A DNA stretch of 8,463 bases from Clostridia bacterium (GCA_017938565.1 JAGBBI010000027.1:1-8463); one strand, 5' to 3'; positions 1 to 5,044 are shown, counted from the first letter of the stretch. Program-made: numbers and translations. The notes: generated by a model not told the origin, from the sequence alone.

Positions 1-4
1 AATC

Positions 5-32
5 TTTTATATATAAAGTTTTTTATATATAA
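5..32. repeat. AT-rich tandem direct repeat
   Basis: The 12-base sequence TTTTATATATAA occurs at 5-16 and again at 21-32, a 16-bp period. It lies immediately upstream of the sigma-54-like motif at 39. It could be an activator or bending site, or simple low-complexity sequence; nothing in the window decides this. Confidence 0.4.
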
Positions 33-38
33 TTCAGT

Positions 39-54
39 TTGGCACGGAATTAGC
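39..54 (+). promoter_or_regulatory. Sigma-54-like -24/-12 motif (copy 1)
   Basis: TTGGCACGGAATTAGC matches the RpoN consensus TTGGCACG-N4-TTGC except TA for TT in the -12 box. GG at 41-42 and GC at 53-54 are separated by exactly 10 nt, the spacing sigma-54 requires. It heads the acidic-gene cluster, 114 nt before the first start codon. It is followed by a second promoter-like element at 106-136. Confidence 0.5.
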
Positions 55-105
55 AATAGTATAGAACAGATGCGAAAATAAAGTTTCAAAAATAATTAAG
101 ATTTT

Positions 106-136
106 TTGAAACATTTTCTCCAATAATCCGTATAAT
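106..136 (+). promoter_or_regulatory. TTGAAA-N19-TATAAT promoter (copy A)
   Basis: TTGAAA at 106-111 and TATAAT at 131-136 are separated by 19 nt. The surrounding sequence recurs at 5888-5918: a T-run, GAAACATTT, then CGTATAATATA. It does not resemble the Bacteroides TTTG/TATATTTG promoters elsewhere in the window. It could belong to the phage sigma factor or another phage-specific polymerase. The first gene starts about 32 nt downstream. Confidence 0.5.
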
Positions 137-167
137 ATAGTAGAAACCAATTAAACAAACACAAATT

Positions 168-419
168 ATGGCAAAATGGCAAGACTTTAAGCAAGATGGG
201 GACACATCTTACAATGAGTTCGATGAACTTCATTCCCTCGCAGATGATTTAGCACAGAAGATAAGGGAACTTACCTCAAAGGCTCAAGACTACAATGTCA
301 GTTGTGATACTTTAGCAGATTTAGACAATGCTTTATATTGCTTACAAGATTTTCAGCACAAAATGGAACTTGGTTGTAACAATATAGTAAGGTATTGTAA
401 AGAAAATGGTTTAATCTAA
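168..419 (+). CDS. Small hypothetical helical protein, 83 aa
   Basis: I do not recognise this family. The 83-residue product looks all-helical (LHSLADDLAQKIRELTSKA, then LADLDNALYCLQDFQHKMEL). It is mildly acidic and has no signal peptide or membrane segment, so it is probably cytoplasmic. The start is supported by the A-rich leader ACAAATTATG, which matches the leaders of neighbouring genes and is typical of Bacteroidota, where Shine-Dalgarno sequences are rare. It is the first gene of a same-strand run ending at 3034 and lies directly behind the compound promoter at 39-136. Its position suggests a host-takeover accessory protein, but that is inference from context only. Confidence 0.8.
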   Translation: MAKWQDFKQDGDTSYNEFDELHSLADDLAQKIRELTSKAQDYNVSCDTLADLDNALYCLQDFQHKMELGCNNIVRYCKENGLI

Positions 420-433
420 AAACAAACACAGAT

Positions 434-721
434 ATGAATAAGACAATGTATGCACTTACTTATTGCTTTGACGGGGTAGATGATAACTATCCTTATGCTT
501 GTACTATCGCAGTATCAATGGATAAAGAAAAACTCCGTGAGAAAATGATGCAATGCGTTGAGGAGGACTGCACAGAGCCAACAGACGAGGACGATGATTG
601 GAACACAGACCGCAATTACCAAGTTTTTAAGAACTATGGTGATGATGTGACACTCCAACATAGAAAATACATCAATCTCTATACTACATACAAAATTCAT
701 AGTGTTGAGGTAGTAGAGTAA
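434..721 (+). CDS. Small acidic hypothetical protein, 95 aa
   Basis: No family recognised. The 95-residue product opens with a likely beta strand (MYALTYCFDGVDDNYPYACT), then a helix (MDKEKLREKMMQCVEEDC), a very acidic stretch rich in Glu and Asp around residues 44-57 (PTDEDDDWN), and a C-terminal beta segment (YTTYKIHSVEVVE). The alternation resembles the many small alpha/beta proteins of unknown role in gut phage accessory clusters. It begins 14 nt after the preceding stop, with the leader AACACAGATATG, so it is surely co-transcribed with the gene at 168. No membrane segment or cysteine metal site is visible. Confidence 0.8.
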   Translation: MNKTMYALTYCFDGVDDNYPYACTIAVSMDKEKLREKMMQCVEEDCTEPTDEDDDWNTDRNYQVFKNYGDDVTLQHRKYINLYTTYKIHSVEVVE

Positions 722-755
722 AACATCTTCTAAAATCCATATTAAATAAGCAGAT

Positions 756-1310
756 ATGAATACAAGAGAACAGATTAAGAAACTCGCATCACTCCTTGAG
801 GGAAAAGGAATGTATTTTGACCATAAGTCCTATGACTTTGCAGAGGACATTCCACACCTTATTCTTGAGGGGAAAAGAGAAAACATTGAATTTGTGGTCA
901 TCAGCGAAGATGGCACATTTATGGTAATCACTACCGCAGATTACGAAATCGGTCTTAGTTTTACAGAGGACGAAGAGAACACCTTTGAGACCATAGACAA
1001 GGAACTTGAGGAATGTGGTATGGACGAGTTTTTGAAAGCCATCTACTACAACCACCCTCGCTCGGGGGAGATTGGTGACTATGAGGACGATTTCCTTAAT
1101 TTGGGAGAGAATACCTCAACGGAGGAGACCAAAGAGGTAAAAACACAGACCTATCGTGTTGGCATTACTTTTATAGAACACGGATATATTGATGTGTCCG
1201 CTGATTCTATCGAAGATGCTTTGGAAAAGGCTCGTTCTATGGACGGAGATTATTTCTCTCGCAAAATAGATGTCACTAATGCGAAACTCATAGAAATTCG
1301 TGATGAATAA
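756..1310 (+). CDS. Acidic two-part hypothetical protein, 184 aa
   Basis: Two segments are visible. Residues 1-110 form an alpha/beta region (LASLLEGKGMYFDH, FVVISEDGTFMVITTADYEI) with many acidic residues. Residues about 131-184 (YRVGITFIEHGYIDVSADSI, then EDALEKA) have the strand-strand-helix pattern of the small DpnD/PcfM-like C-terminal domain found in phage and plasmid proteins; that assignment is tentative. A linker rich in Glu and Thr (residues 116-130) joins them. The gene starts 34 nt after the previous stop with the leader AAGCAGATATG. It ends just before a GGTACGC hairpin at 1317 that may terminate this transcription unit. The function is unknown. Confidence 0.8.
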   Translation: MNTREQIKKLASLLEGKGMYFDHKSYDFAEDIPHLILEGKRENIEFVVISEDGTFMVITTADYEIGLSFTEDEENTFETIDKELEECGMDEFLKAIYYNHPRSGEIGDYEDDFLNLGENTSTEETKEVKTQTYRVGITFIEHGYIDVSADSIEDALEKARSMDGDYFSRKIDVTNAKLIEIRDE

Positions 1311-1313
1311 AAC

Positions 1314-1338
1314 AAGGGTACGCACTTGCGTACCTTTT
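1314..1338 (+). terminator. GGTACGC-ACTT-GCGTACC hairpin (palindrome copy 1)
   Basis: A perfect 7-bp stem (1317-1323 with 1328-1334), extendable by a G-T and A-T pairs, has a 4-nt loop and is followed by TTTT. It sits 3-4 nt after the stop at 1310, as expected for a short Rho-independent terminator. However, the same dyad recurs at 2264, 3268 and 8331 in non-terminator settings, so it may instead, or also, be a protein-binding palindrome. It abuts the sigma-54-like motif at 1339. Confidence 0.55.
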
Positions 1339-1354
1339 GTGGCACAATTATTGT
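1339..1354 (+). promoter_or_regulatory. Sigma-54-like -24/-12 motif (copy 2)
   Basis: GTGGCACAATTATTGT keeps GG (1341-1342) and GT (1353-1354) separated by 10 nt. The -12 box ends in GT rather than GC. The start codon at 1389 is 35 nt beyond the box, exactly as at copy 3 (2301 to 2336), and the sequences downstream of the two copies are also similar. Confidence 0.5.
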
Positions 1355-1388
1355 AATAACATTAAGCAAACATTAAATAACAAATAAT

Positions 1389-1715
1389 ATGGATAAAGTT
1401 TATATCGTAGAGGGAAAGACCATCGGTTTTGATGACACCTATGCAGCAATCGCAGGAGTTCACACCACAGAAGAGGGTGCAAGGAAAAGAATGTATGAAG
1501 AGATTGATGAACGAGTAACGGGCATCAAGGACGATTATGCCGATAAGTTCGAGGACGAGGACTACGCAGAGGACTTCGAGGACTATGAGACCTTTGAGGA
1601 GTTTTGGGCGGATTGGGTAAGTATGCACTTCGTCGCCCCAAATTTTTGGCGTTACTCGGACGAGACAGATTTCACCTATGTGGTGTCTCTTATAGAGAAA
1701 AAGGTTGAGGACTAA
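1389..1715 (+). CDS. Highly acidic hypothetical protein, 108 aa
   Basis: The 108-residue product has about 31 Asp/Glu against 11 Lys/Arg. An N-terminal strand-helix unit (KVYIVEGKTIGF, AAIAGVHTTEEGARKRM) resembles phage proteins that open with a beta strand and a helix carrying the TxEgAr pattern. The middle, residues about 47-72 (KDDYADKFEDEDYAEDFEDY), is an acidic aromatic-spaced segment, followed by a Trp-rich part (FEEFWADWV). Such charge could mimic DNA, as known for Ocr- or ArdA-type antirestriction proteins, but I see no diagnostic motif for either. It has its own putative sigma-54-like motif 35 nt upstream, and the next gene follows after 25 nt. The family is unknown. Confidence 0.8.
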   Translation: MDKVYIVEGKTIGFDDTYAAIAGVHTTEEGARKRMYEEIDERVTGIKDDYADKFEDEDYAEDFEDYETFEEFWADWVSMHFVAPNFWRYSDETDFTYVVSLIEKKVED

Positions 1716-1740
1716 TTAGTAACCATAAATCAATTAAAGT

Positions 1741-2241
1741 ATGACTTTAGGAGAAACATTCCATAAAATCCACGGAATGGTGGACGAGTTCATTCGTGAG
1801 CATCAAGTTAAGTGGGACATAGTAAGGGAAGAGTACAAAGAGAAAACTCGTCAAGAGTATCTAAAGGTATTCCCTAACGCATCTTTCGATGGGCATACAC
1901 TCGGTAGGTCTCTATCGCTCCAATCTCACCTCGGAAGTGACCTTCTCATTGACTTCACTTTCCTCGCACTTAAAGTGGAGAAAAAAGAACCATTCATTCA
2001 CGAATATTGGATTCGTTCTCAAGGTGTGCAATGTATCAAGGACGAAAACGATGTTGAGGTGAACAGAAGGATTTGGAGAGACATTGTAGCCAAAATCCTC
2101 GTTGAGTTCGATGGAGAGAAGTTCACCAAGGTCGCTTGGTTTCAAGACGATGACTGCAAGTTAGAGAATTACTTCATAAAAGACAATGAAGATGAAGAAA
2201 TAAGGGCATTGTCTTGGTCAGCCCTTGTTTCTAAAGAATAA
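1741..2241 (+). CDS. Hypothetical protein, 166 aa
   Basis: Family not recognised. The protein begins with an amphipathic helix (LGETFHKIHGMVDEFIREHQ) followed by a basic/acidic helix (WDIVREEYKEKTRQEYLKVF). It then becomes beta-rich with regularly spaced Trp and Phe (LLIDFTFLALKVEKK, HEYWIRSQGVQCI, KILVEFDGEKFTKVAWFQ), suggesting a compact alpha-then-beta domain. It is less acidic than its neighbours. There are no transmembrane segments or cysteine clusters. The start ATG at 1741 follows the A-rich leader AATTAAAGT, 25 nt after the gene at 1389, so the two form an operon. It ends 7 nt before a Bacteroides-type -7 box at 2248. Confidence 0.75.
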   Translation: MTLGETFHKIHGMVDEFIREHQVKWDIVREEYKEKTRQEYLKVFPNASFDGHTLGRSLSLQSHLGSDLLIDFTFLALKVEKKEPFIHEYWIRSQGVQCIKDENDVEVNRRIWRDIVAKILVEFDGEKFTKVAWFQDDDCKLENYFIKDNEDEEIRALSWSALVSKE

Positions 2242-2255
2242 AATCTGTATATTTG
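2224..2255 (+). promoter_or_regulatory. Bacteroides-type promoter with a hairpin at its start site
   Basis: TATATTTG at 2248-2255 is a perfect -7 box (TAnnTTTG). CTTG at 2224-2227 lies 20 nt upstream, a weak -33 box. Transcription would begin near 2260, directly at the palindrome GGGTACGC-GGTT-GCGTACCC. A palindrome over the start site is a typical operator position. Confidence 0.5.
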
Positions 2256-2263
2256 CCATTGTA

Positions 2264-2283
2264 GGGTACGCGGTTGCGTACCC
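2264..2283 (+). promoter_or_regulatory. GGGTACGC palindrome (copy 2)
   Basis: A perfect 8-bp dyad, GGGTACGC (2264-2271) and GCGTACCC (2276-2283), has the 4-nt loop GGTT and is followed by CTTT. It lies between the -7 box at 2248 and the sigma-54-like motif at 2286. It may be an operator for the first, an insulating hairpin before the second, or a weak terminator. Confidence 0.5.
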
Positions 2284-2285
2284 CT

Positions 2286-2301
2286 TTGGTACGATATTTG
2301 T
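2286..2301 (+). promoter_or_regulatory. Sigma-54-like -24/-12 motif (copy 3)
   Basis: TTGGTACGATATTTGT has GG at 2288-2289 and GT at 2300-2301 with 10 nt between. The start codon at 2336 lies 35 nt downstream, the same distance as at copy 2. Confidence 0.5.
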
Positions 2302-2335
2302 ATAAACATTGAACAATAATTAAAACACAAATATT

Positions 2336-2839
2336 ATGGACAAAATTGACACAATCATTGAAATCGTTAAAAATAAGTGGGGCACAGATGACATCGTTAG
2401 TGCGTGGAATCTTATGCACGAAAATAACGATGTAGATTATCAAATTTTCCCAATGTCTTCATTTGAAGAGATGTTTGAGGGGAAATCTTACCTTGATATT
2501 ATCCGAATGGTACATAACTGCCAATTTGGGGTAGATGATGATTACTTCTCATTTAACACTTATGGCAATATTGAGTCTTTTTCTGACATAGATGAATTCT
2601 CTGCGTTCTCTTATTACGAGTTGGCTGAGTATCTTGCAGATAATGGCGATTCACTTACCGAAGAGGTGGATAGTGATGAACTCTTGACTTATTTCGTTGA
2701 TGAGTATTTTGACGATGACGAGAATGTTCGTAATATTCTTTCAACCCTGATAGAAGAGGGTGAAGAGCCGTTCGACCTCCTTATGGACGATTGGGACGAC
2801 CTTTTTGAGACAGCCAAGAACTTCCTCAACAATAAGTAA
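2336..2839 (+). CDS. Extremely acidic hypothetical protein, 167 aa (DNA-mimic candidate)
   Basis: The 167-residue product has about 44 Asp/Glu and only 8 Lys/Arg, a net charge near -36, with acidic residues spread over the whole length. Residues about 50-85 (FGVDDDYFSFNTYGNIESFS) have the appearance of a motif I associate with uncharacterised Bacteroidota mobile-element proteins; no characterised domain can be named. The C-terminal third alternates acidic and hydrophobic residues in helical spacing (LLTYFVDEYFDDDENV, LLMDDWDDLFETAKNFL). Proteins of this charge and size include DNA mimics that block restriction enzymes or other DNA-binding host proteins; this is inference from composition only. 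The leader ACAAATATTATG is typical of the window. The next gene starts 3 nt after its stop. Confidence 0.8.
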   Translation: MDKIDTIIEIVKNKWGTDDIVSAWNLMHENNDVDYQIFPMSSFEEMFEGKSYLDIIRMVHNCQFGVDDDYFSFNTYGNIESFSDIDEFSAFSYYELAEYLADNGDSLTEEVDSDELLTYFVDEYFDDDENVRNILSTLIEEGEEPFDLLMDDWDDLFETAKNFLNNK

Positions 2840-2842
2840 TAT

Positions 2843-3034
2843 ATGAAGTGGAAACTTATGCTTAAATGTTTATTAGAGTGTGTCCTATTCTTGGGCACAC
2901 TTGTTACCATCTTTTGTCTTGTGGTGTTTTCATTTGTAGCATCAACAGCGTGGCTTTCTGTGTTTGCCGGCCTTGGTGCAATGAATGCCCTCTTTATCTA
3001 CGATAGATACAGACAAAATATTAAAAATCCATAA
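2843..3034 (+). CDS. Small two-helix membrane protein, 63 aa
   Basis: The 63-residue product has two predicted membrane helices, about residues 12-32 (CVLFLGTLVTIFCLVVFSF) and 36-53 (WLSVFAGLGAMNALFIY). The N-terminus is short and basic (MKWKLMLK) and the tail is basic (DRYRQNIKNP), so by the positive-inside rule both ends probably face the cytoplasm. It starts 3 nt after the preceding stop and is clearly translated from the same message. Small phage membrane proteins of this kind include superinfection-exclusion proteins, holins and pinholins. No lysis gene is nearby and no family is recognised, so no role is assigned. Confidence 0.75.
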   Translation: MKWKLMLKCLLECVLFLGTLVTIFCLVVFSFVASTAWLSVFAGLGAMNALFIYDRYRQNIKNP

Positions 3035-3040
3035 ATAAAA

Positions 3041-3072
3041 TTTGGATATATCAATATTTAAATATATATTTA
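3041..3072 (+). promoter_or_regulatory. Bacteroides-type promoter for a structured RNA
   Basis: TTTG at 3041-3044 and TATATTTA at 3065-3072 are separated by exactly 20 nt. The start site would fall near 3077, and no start codon with a sizeable open frame follows. The next 180 nt instead form several perfect stems. Confidence 0.6.
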
Positions 3073-3076
3073 TATA

Positions 3077-3255
3077 GCCACTCCGTTGAGGTATATATGT
3101 TGTGTCACACTCCGAAAAAAGTACACCAACTCAACGGCAACTCGCAGGGCGTTGCGAAGAGGCATAGATGGGTATGACGCTCCCATATCAAAAACCACCC
3201 AAAGCGCACGGGAATAGAGGCTGGTTTTACAGATGACACTGTTTTGCCTCTTTAC
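3077..3255 (+). ncRNA. Candidate structured RNA upstream of the tRNA cluster
   Basis: No convincing protein gene lies between 3034 and 3463. A good promoter ends at 3072 and the following sequence has strong pairing. CCGTTGAG (3083-3090) pairs with CTCAACGG (3130-3137), continued inside by TTGTGT with ACA-C-CAA. TCGCA (3142-3146) pairs with TGCGA (3153-3157). ATGGG (3168-3172) pairs with CCCAT (3182-3186). AAAACCA (3191-3197) pairs with TGGTTTT (3222-3228), enclosing CCC and GGG. AGAGGC (3216-3221) pairs with GCCTCT (3246-3251), which competes with the previous stem. There is no T-rich terminator, so the RNA may be the leader of the downstream tRNA transcript. Its GC content is well above the flanks. 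A 79-codon frame on the opposite strand covers it and is probably a by-product. I cannot name an RNA family. End points are approximate. Confidence 0.5.
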
Positions 3256-3264
3256 GAAGAAATA

Positions 3265-3285
3265 GGGTACGCATTTGCGTATACT
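3265..3285. repeat. TACGCA-TT-TGCGTA palindrome (copy 3)
   Basis: GGGTACGCATTTGCGTATAC contains the perfect inner dyad TACGCA/TGCGTA at 3268-3281, but the outer arms are imperfect. It is nearly the reverse complement of the copy at 8328-8347. It lies about 35 nt before tRNA(CAU). Confidence 0.5.
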
Positions 3286-3317
3286 AATATATAAATGATT
3301 GGTTATCAACCATTTAC

Positions 3318-3392
3318 GGGCCCGTAATTCAAAGGTTAGAATGCGCGACTCATAATCCCGTCATCCTGGTTCGAGTCCAGGCGGGCCCACCA
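3318..3392 (+). tRNA. tRNA with anticodon CAU (Met, or Ile2 if modified)
   Basis: Complete cloverleaf with encoded CCA. Acceptor GGGCCCG (3318-3324) pairs with CGGGCCC (3382-3388), with discriminator A3389 and CCA 3390-3392. D-stem ATTC/GAAT, anticodon stem CGCGA/TCCCG, loop CTCATAA, T-arm CCTGG-TTCGAGT-CCAGG. The G1-C72 pair rules out an initiator tRNA, so it is elongator Met or a lysidine-modified Ile2. The anticodon stem has one C-C mismatch (third pair); a fully paired stem would need TCGCG on the 3' side. It lies downstream of the structured RNA candidate and is followed by a hairpin terminator. Confidence 0.9.
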
Positions 3393-3399
3393 AAGAATA

Positions 3400-3424
3400 A
3401 ATTATGAAAGGTTTCATAATTTTT
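3400..3424 (+). terminator. Hairpin terminator after tRNA(CAU)
   Basis: AATTATGAAA (3400-3409) is perfectly complementary to TTTCATAATT (3412-3421), and a T-run continues to 3424. The stem is AT-rich, so termination may be leaky. It separates the tRNA from HNH gene 1. Confidence 0.55.
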
Positions 3425-3462
3425 AATAATAAAGTACTATTTATAATAAAAGTACATTTATT

Positions 3463-4041
3463 ATGAATCCAAACTATTACAAAAAACAATGTGAAAGGGC
3501 GTTAAAAAGAAAGTTAGAATTAATAGAATTAAAAGGCGGTAAATGTCAAAAGTGTGGCTACGATAAGAATATAGCAGCATTAGATTTTCATCATATAAAC
3601 CCTGAAGAAAAAAGTTTCCAAATTGATTCAAGGCATTTATCCAATACTCATATTGATAAATTAAAAACAGAAGTTAACAAATGTATATTACTTTGTGCTA
3701 ATTGTCATCGTGAATTACATAACGAAAAATACAATAAAGACAACATAAGTACTCTTTTAGAAGAATATGATACGACCAATAATGTTAGTGTTTTAGAACC
3801 TAAAAAACAAGTATATATTTGTGCTGTTTGTGGTAAACCAATTGAATCAAAATTCAATAAAAAATATTGTTCAAACGAATGTCGTTATAGTGTAGAAAAT
3901 ATTGAGAAAAATTATCCTACATATGAGGAAATTACTTCAAAATATGAAGAATTAAAATCTTGGGATAAAGTAGCAGCATTTTATGGAATAACAAGAAAAA
4001 TTACCCAAGGTATTAGAAAAAGACATAATAAGCAGGATTAG
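3463..4041 (+). CDS. Free-standing HNH homing endonuclease 1, 192 aa
   Basis: The protein is a site-specific DNA nuclease of the HNH (beta-beta-alpha-metal) type, presumably a selfish homing enzyme. Residues 28-87 carry the domain: Cys28-x2-Cys31, LDFHHIN with His43-His44, then CILLCANCHRELHN with Cys78, Cys81 and His82. The four cysteines bind a structural zinc in this family. A second zinc-ribbon-like element follows: Cys120-x2-Cys123 and Cys136-x3-Cys140. The C-terminus (residues about 150-190, SWDKVAAFYGITRKITQGI) resembles a helix-turn-helix that would recognise the target. Codon use is far more AT-rich than in the acidic-gene cluster, suggesting recent transfer. The gene sits between two tRNA genes, and its TAG stop (4039-4041) lies inside tRNA-Gly. 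A TACATTTA box ends only 2 nt before the start codon, but no -33 box is visible. Confidence 0.9.
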   Translation: MNPNYYKKQCERALKRKLELIELKGGKCQKCGYDKNIAALDFHHINPEEKSFQIDSRHLSNTHIDKLKTEVNKCILLCANCHRELHNEKYNKDNISTLLEEYDTTNNVSVLEPKKQVYICAVCGKPIESKFNKKYCSNECRYSVENIEKNYPTYEEITSKYEELKSWDKVAAFYGITRKITQGIRKRHNKQD

Positions 4042-4102
4042 TACATCGGTAGTATATGAGCTTCCCAAGCTCAGGAGGAGGGTTCGATTCCCTTATCCTG
4101 CT
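4032..4102 (+). tRNA. tRNA-Gly (anticodon CCC)
   Basis: Complete cloverleaf. Acceptor GCAGGAT (4032-4038) pairs with ATCCTGC (4095-4101) and the discriminator is U4102, as usual for bacterial tRNA-Gly. D-stem GTAC/GTAT with GG in the loop, anticodon stem TGAGC/GCTCA, loop TTCCCAA (anticodon 4064-4066), T-arm GAGGG-TTCGATT-CCCTT. CCA is not encoded, unlike in the tRNA at 3318. The first ten nucleotides overlap the end of HNH gene 1, and there is no separate promoter between them, so the tRNA is probably processed from the endonuclease message. Confidence 0.9.
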
Positions 4103-4121
4103 CAAAATACATTTAAAAAAT

Positions 4122-4153
4122 ATTGTTTTTAATATTTATTATTTGTATATTAG
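4122..4153 (+). promoter_or_regulatory. Bacteroides-type promoter for tRNA-Leu
   Basis: ATTG at 4122-4125 and TATATTAG at 4146-4153 are separated by 20 nt, matching the spacing of the other promoters of this class here; both boxes deviate by one base. The tRNA begins 22 nt downstream. A weak AT-only hairpin, AAATATT/AATATTT (4118-4137), overlaps it and might terminate the upstream transcript. Confidence 0.45.
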
Positions 4154-4174
4154 ATATAAAGTTCATTGAAATAT

Positions 4175-4339
4175 GGCGCGGTGGTGGAATCGGTAGACAC
4201 GCTGGACTTAATTAGCAGAGAAAACTGCTTAACAAATCTCGTTGGGGTAATATATGTAACTATGATAGGTTCGAATCCTATACCTCGACCAATCCCGTGG
4301 GCAGCAATGCCCGTACGAGTTCGAGTCTCGTCCGCGCTA
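4175..4339 (+). tRNA. Interrupted tRNA-Leu (anticodon UAA) gene
   Basis: Two segments make a class II tRNA. Segment one (4175-4211): acceptor GGCGCGG, D-stem GTG/CAC, anticodon stem CTGGA, loop CTTAA. Segment two (4291-4339): loop AA, stem TCCCG, variable arm GGGC-AGCAAT-GCCC, T-arm ACGAG-TTCGAGT-CTCGT, acceptor CCGCGCT, discriminator A. Joined, the loop is CTTAAAA with anticodon UAA, and the 17-nt variable region fits leucine. Defects: G1-U72 wobble, a T-C mismatch in the anticodon stem, and no encoded CCA. A 79-nt insert lies just 3' of the anticodon. It is either an intron-containing gene or a pseudogene. The classic group I intron of tRNA-Leu(UAA) sits one base into the anticodon and is over 200 nt, so this is different. 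Confidence 0.75.
4212..4290 (+). other. 79-nt insert in tRNA-Leu with its own T-arm
   Basis: The insert begins with the hairpin AGCAG-AGAAAA-CTGCT (4214-4229). Its second half holds a textbook T-arm, ATAGG-TTCGAAT-CCTAT (4265-4281), followed by ACCTCGA (4282-4288). ACCTCGA pairs with TTGGGGT (4242-4248) through two G-U wobbles, giving a tRNA-like acceptor/T minihelix with a 16-nt linker in place of the D and anticodon arms. The A at 4288 followed by CCA (4289-4291) resembles a discriminator plus CCA end that straddles the 3' junction. No full second cloverleaf can be formed. It could be a fragment of another tRNA captured by recombination or an uncharacterised intron. Confidence 0.6.
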
Positions 4340-4357
4340 CAATTTTTTTATTTATTT

Positions 4358-4388
4358 CTTGACATTTTCGTTCGAGTTCGTATATTTA
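4358..4388 (+). promoter_or_regulatory. Bacteroides-type promoter for HNH gene 2
   Basis: CTTG (4358-4361) and TATATTTA (4381-4388) are separated by 19 nt. Transcription would begin about 4394, giving a leader of roughly 12 nt before ATG 4406. Confidence 0.5.
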
Positions 4389-4405
4389 TATATAAATTAT
4401 ATTTT

Positions 4406-5044
4406 ATGGGAACTAAAAAGAAACAGAGATTACTATCAGAAATATTAACTGATGGGGTTTATCATAACGCAACCAAATTAAAAATGCGTCTTTTTAACGA
4501 AGGTGTTAAAGAATATAAATGTGAAAAATGTGGTATATCTGAATGGAATGGAGAACATATTACATTAGAAATACACCACATAAACGGAAACCATAAAGAT
4601 AATAGATTAGAAAACCTTCAAATACTTTGTCCTAATTGTCATTCTCAAACAATTAACTTTAATGGCAAAAGTAAAAATTTAAATTGTGAAGATGCCATAG
4701 AAAAATTAAAAGAGCGAGAAGAAATAAGACAACAAGAAATAGAGGAAAGAAAAAAATATTGGAGTGGTGAACGAAAAAAAACTAAACCTGTTAAAACAAA
4801 AATTTGCCTACAATGTGGTAAATCCTTTATAGGAAGAGGTGAAAAATATTGTTCAAGAGAATGTGCGTCTAAAGCATCTGTTAAAACAAATGTTACAATT
4901 GAACAAATTTATGAGGCCGCCAAGGAAGTGAAGTCACTAATACAATTAGGCAAAAAATTCAATATGACTGATAATGGTATTAGAAAAATACTTAATAGGT
5001 ATGGTATATTGAATGAAGTAAAAGAAATTTTAAAACATAAATAA
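4406..5044 (+). CDS. Free-standing HNH homing endonuclease 2, 212 aa
   Basis: This is a second HNH nuclease with the same plan as the one at 3463 but clearly diverged in sequence. Zinc and active-site elements: Cys39-x2-Cys42, IHHIN with His57-His58 and Asn60, NRLENLQILCPNCHS with Cys75, Cys78 and His79. A coiled, highly charged linker (residues 95-125) leads to a second zinc element, Cys134-x2-Cys137 and Cys149-x3-Cys153. A C-terminal helix-turn-helix follows (EVKSLIQLGKKFNMTDNGIR). The open frame extends back to 4166 through the tRNA-Leu gene, but ATG 4406 is preferred: it lies just after a promoter, and upstream codons would encode tRNA sequence. Base use is AT-rich like HNH gene 1. It probably homes at a tRNA locus, and the interrupted tRNA-Leu is the obvious candidate. 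Confidence 0.9.
   Translation: MGTKKKQRLLSEILTDGVYHNATKLKMRLFNEGVKEYKCEKCGISEWNGEHITLEIHHINGNHKDNRLENLQILCPNCHSQTINFNGKSKNLNCEDAIEKLKEREEIRQQEIEERKKYWSGERKKTKPVKTKICLQCGKSFIGRGEKYCSRECASKASVKTNVTIEQIYEAAKEVKSLIQLGKKFNMTDNGIRKILNRYGILNEVKEILKHK

Noticed and set aside
3070..3309. Minus-strand 79-aa protein
   Set aside because: It overlaps the structured RNA candidate entirely, I see no suitable promoter or leader on that strand, and all other genes are on the plus strand. It is not fully excluded.
4212..4290. Group I intron in tRNA-Leu(UAA)
   Set aside because: At 79 nt the insert is far below the size of a group I catalytic core. It enters after the third anticodon base rather than the first, and it ends in C instead of G.
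4166..4405. N-terminal extension of HNH gene 2 starting at 4166
   Set aside because: These 80 codons read through the tRNA-Leu gene, and a promoter lies at 4358-4388; ATG 4406 gives a normal HNH protein.
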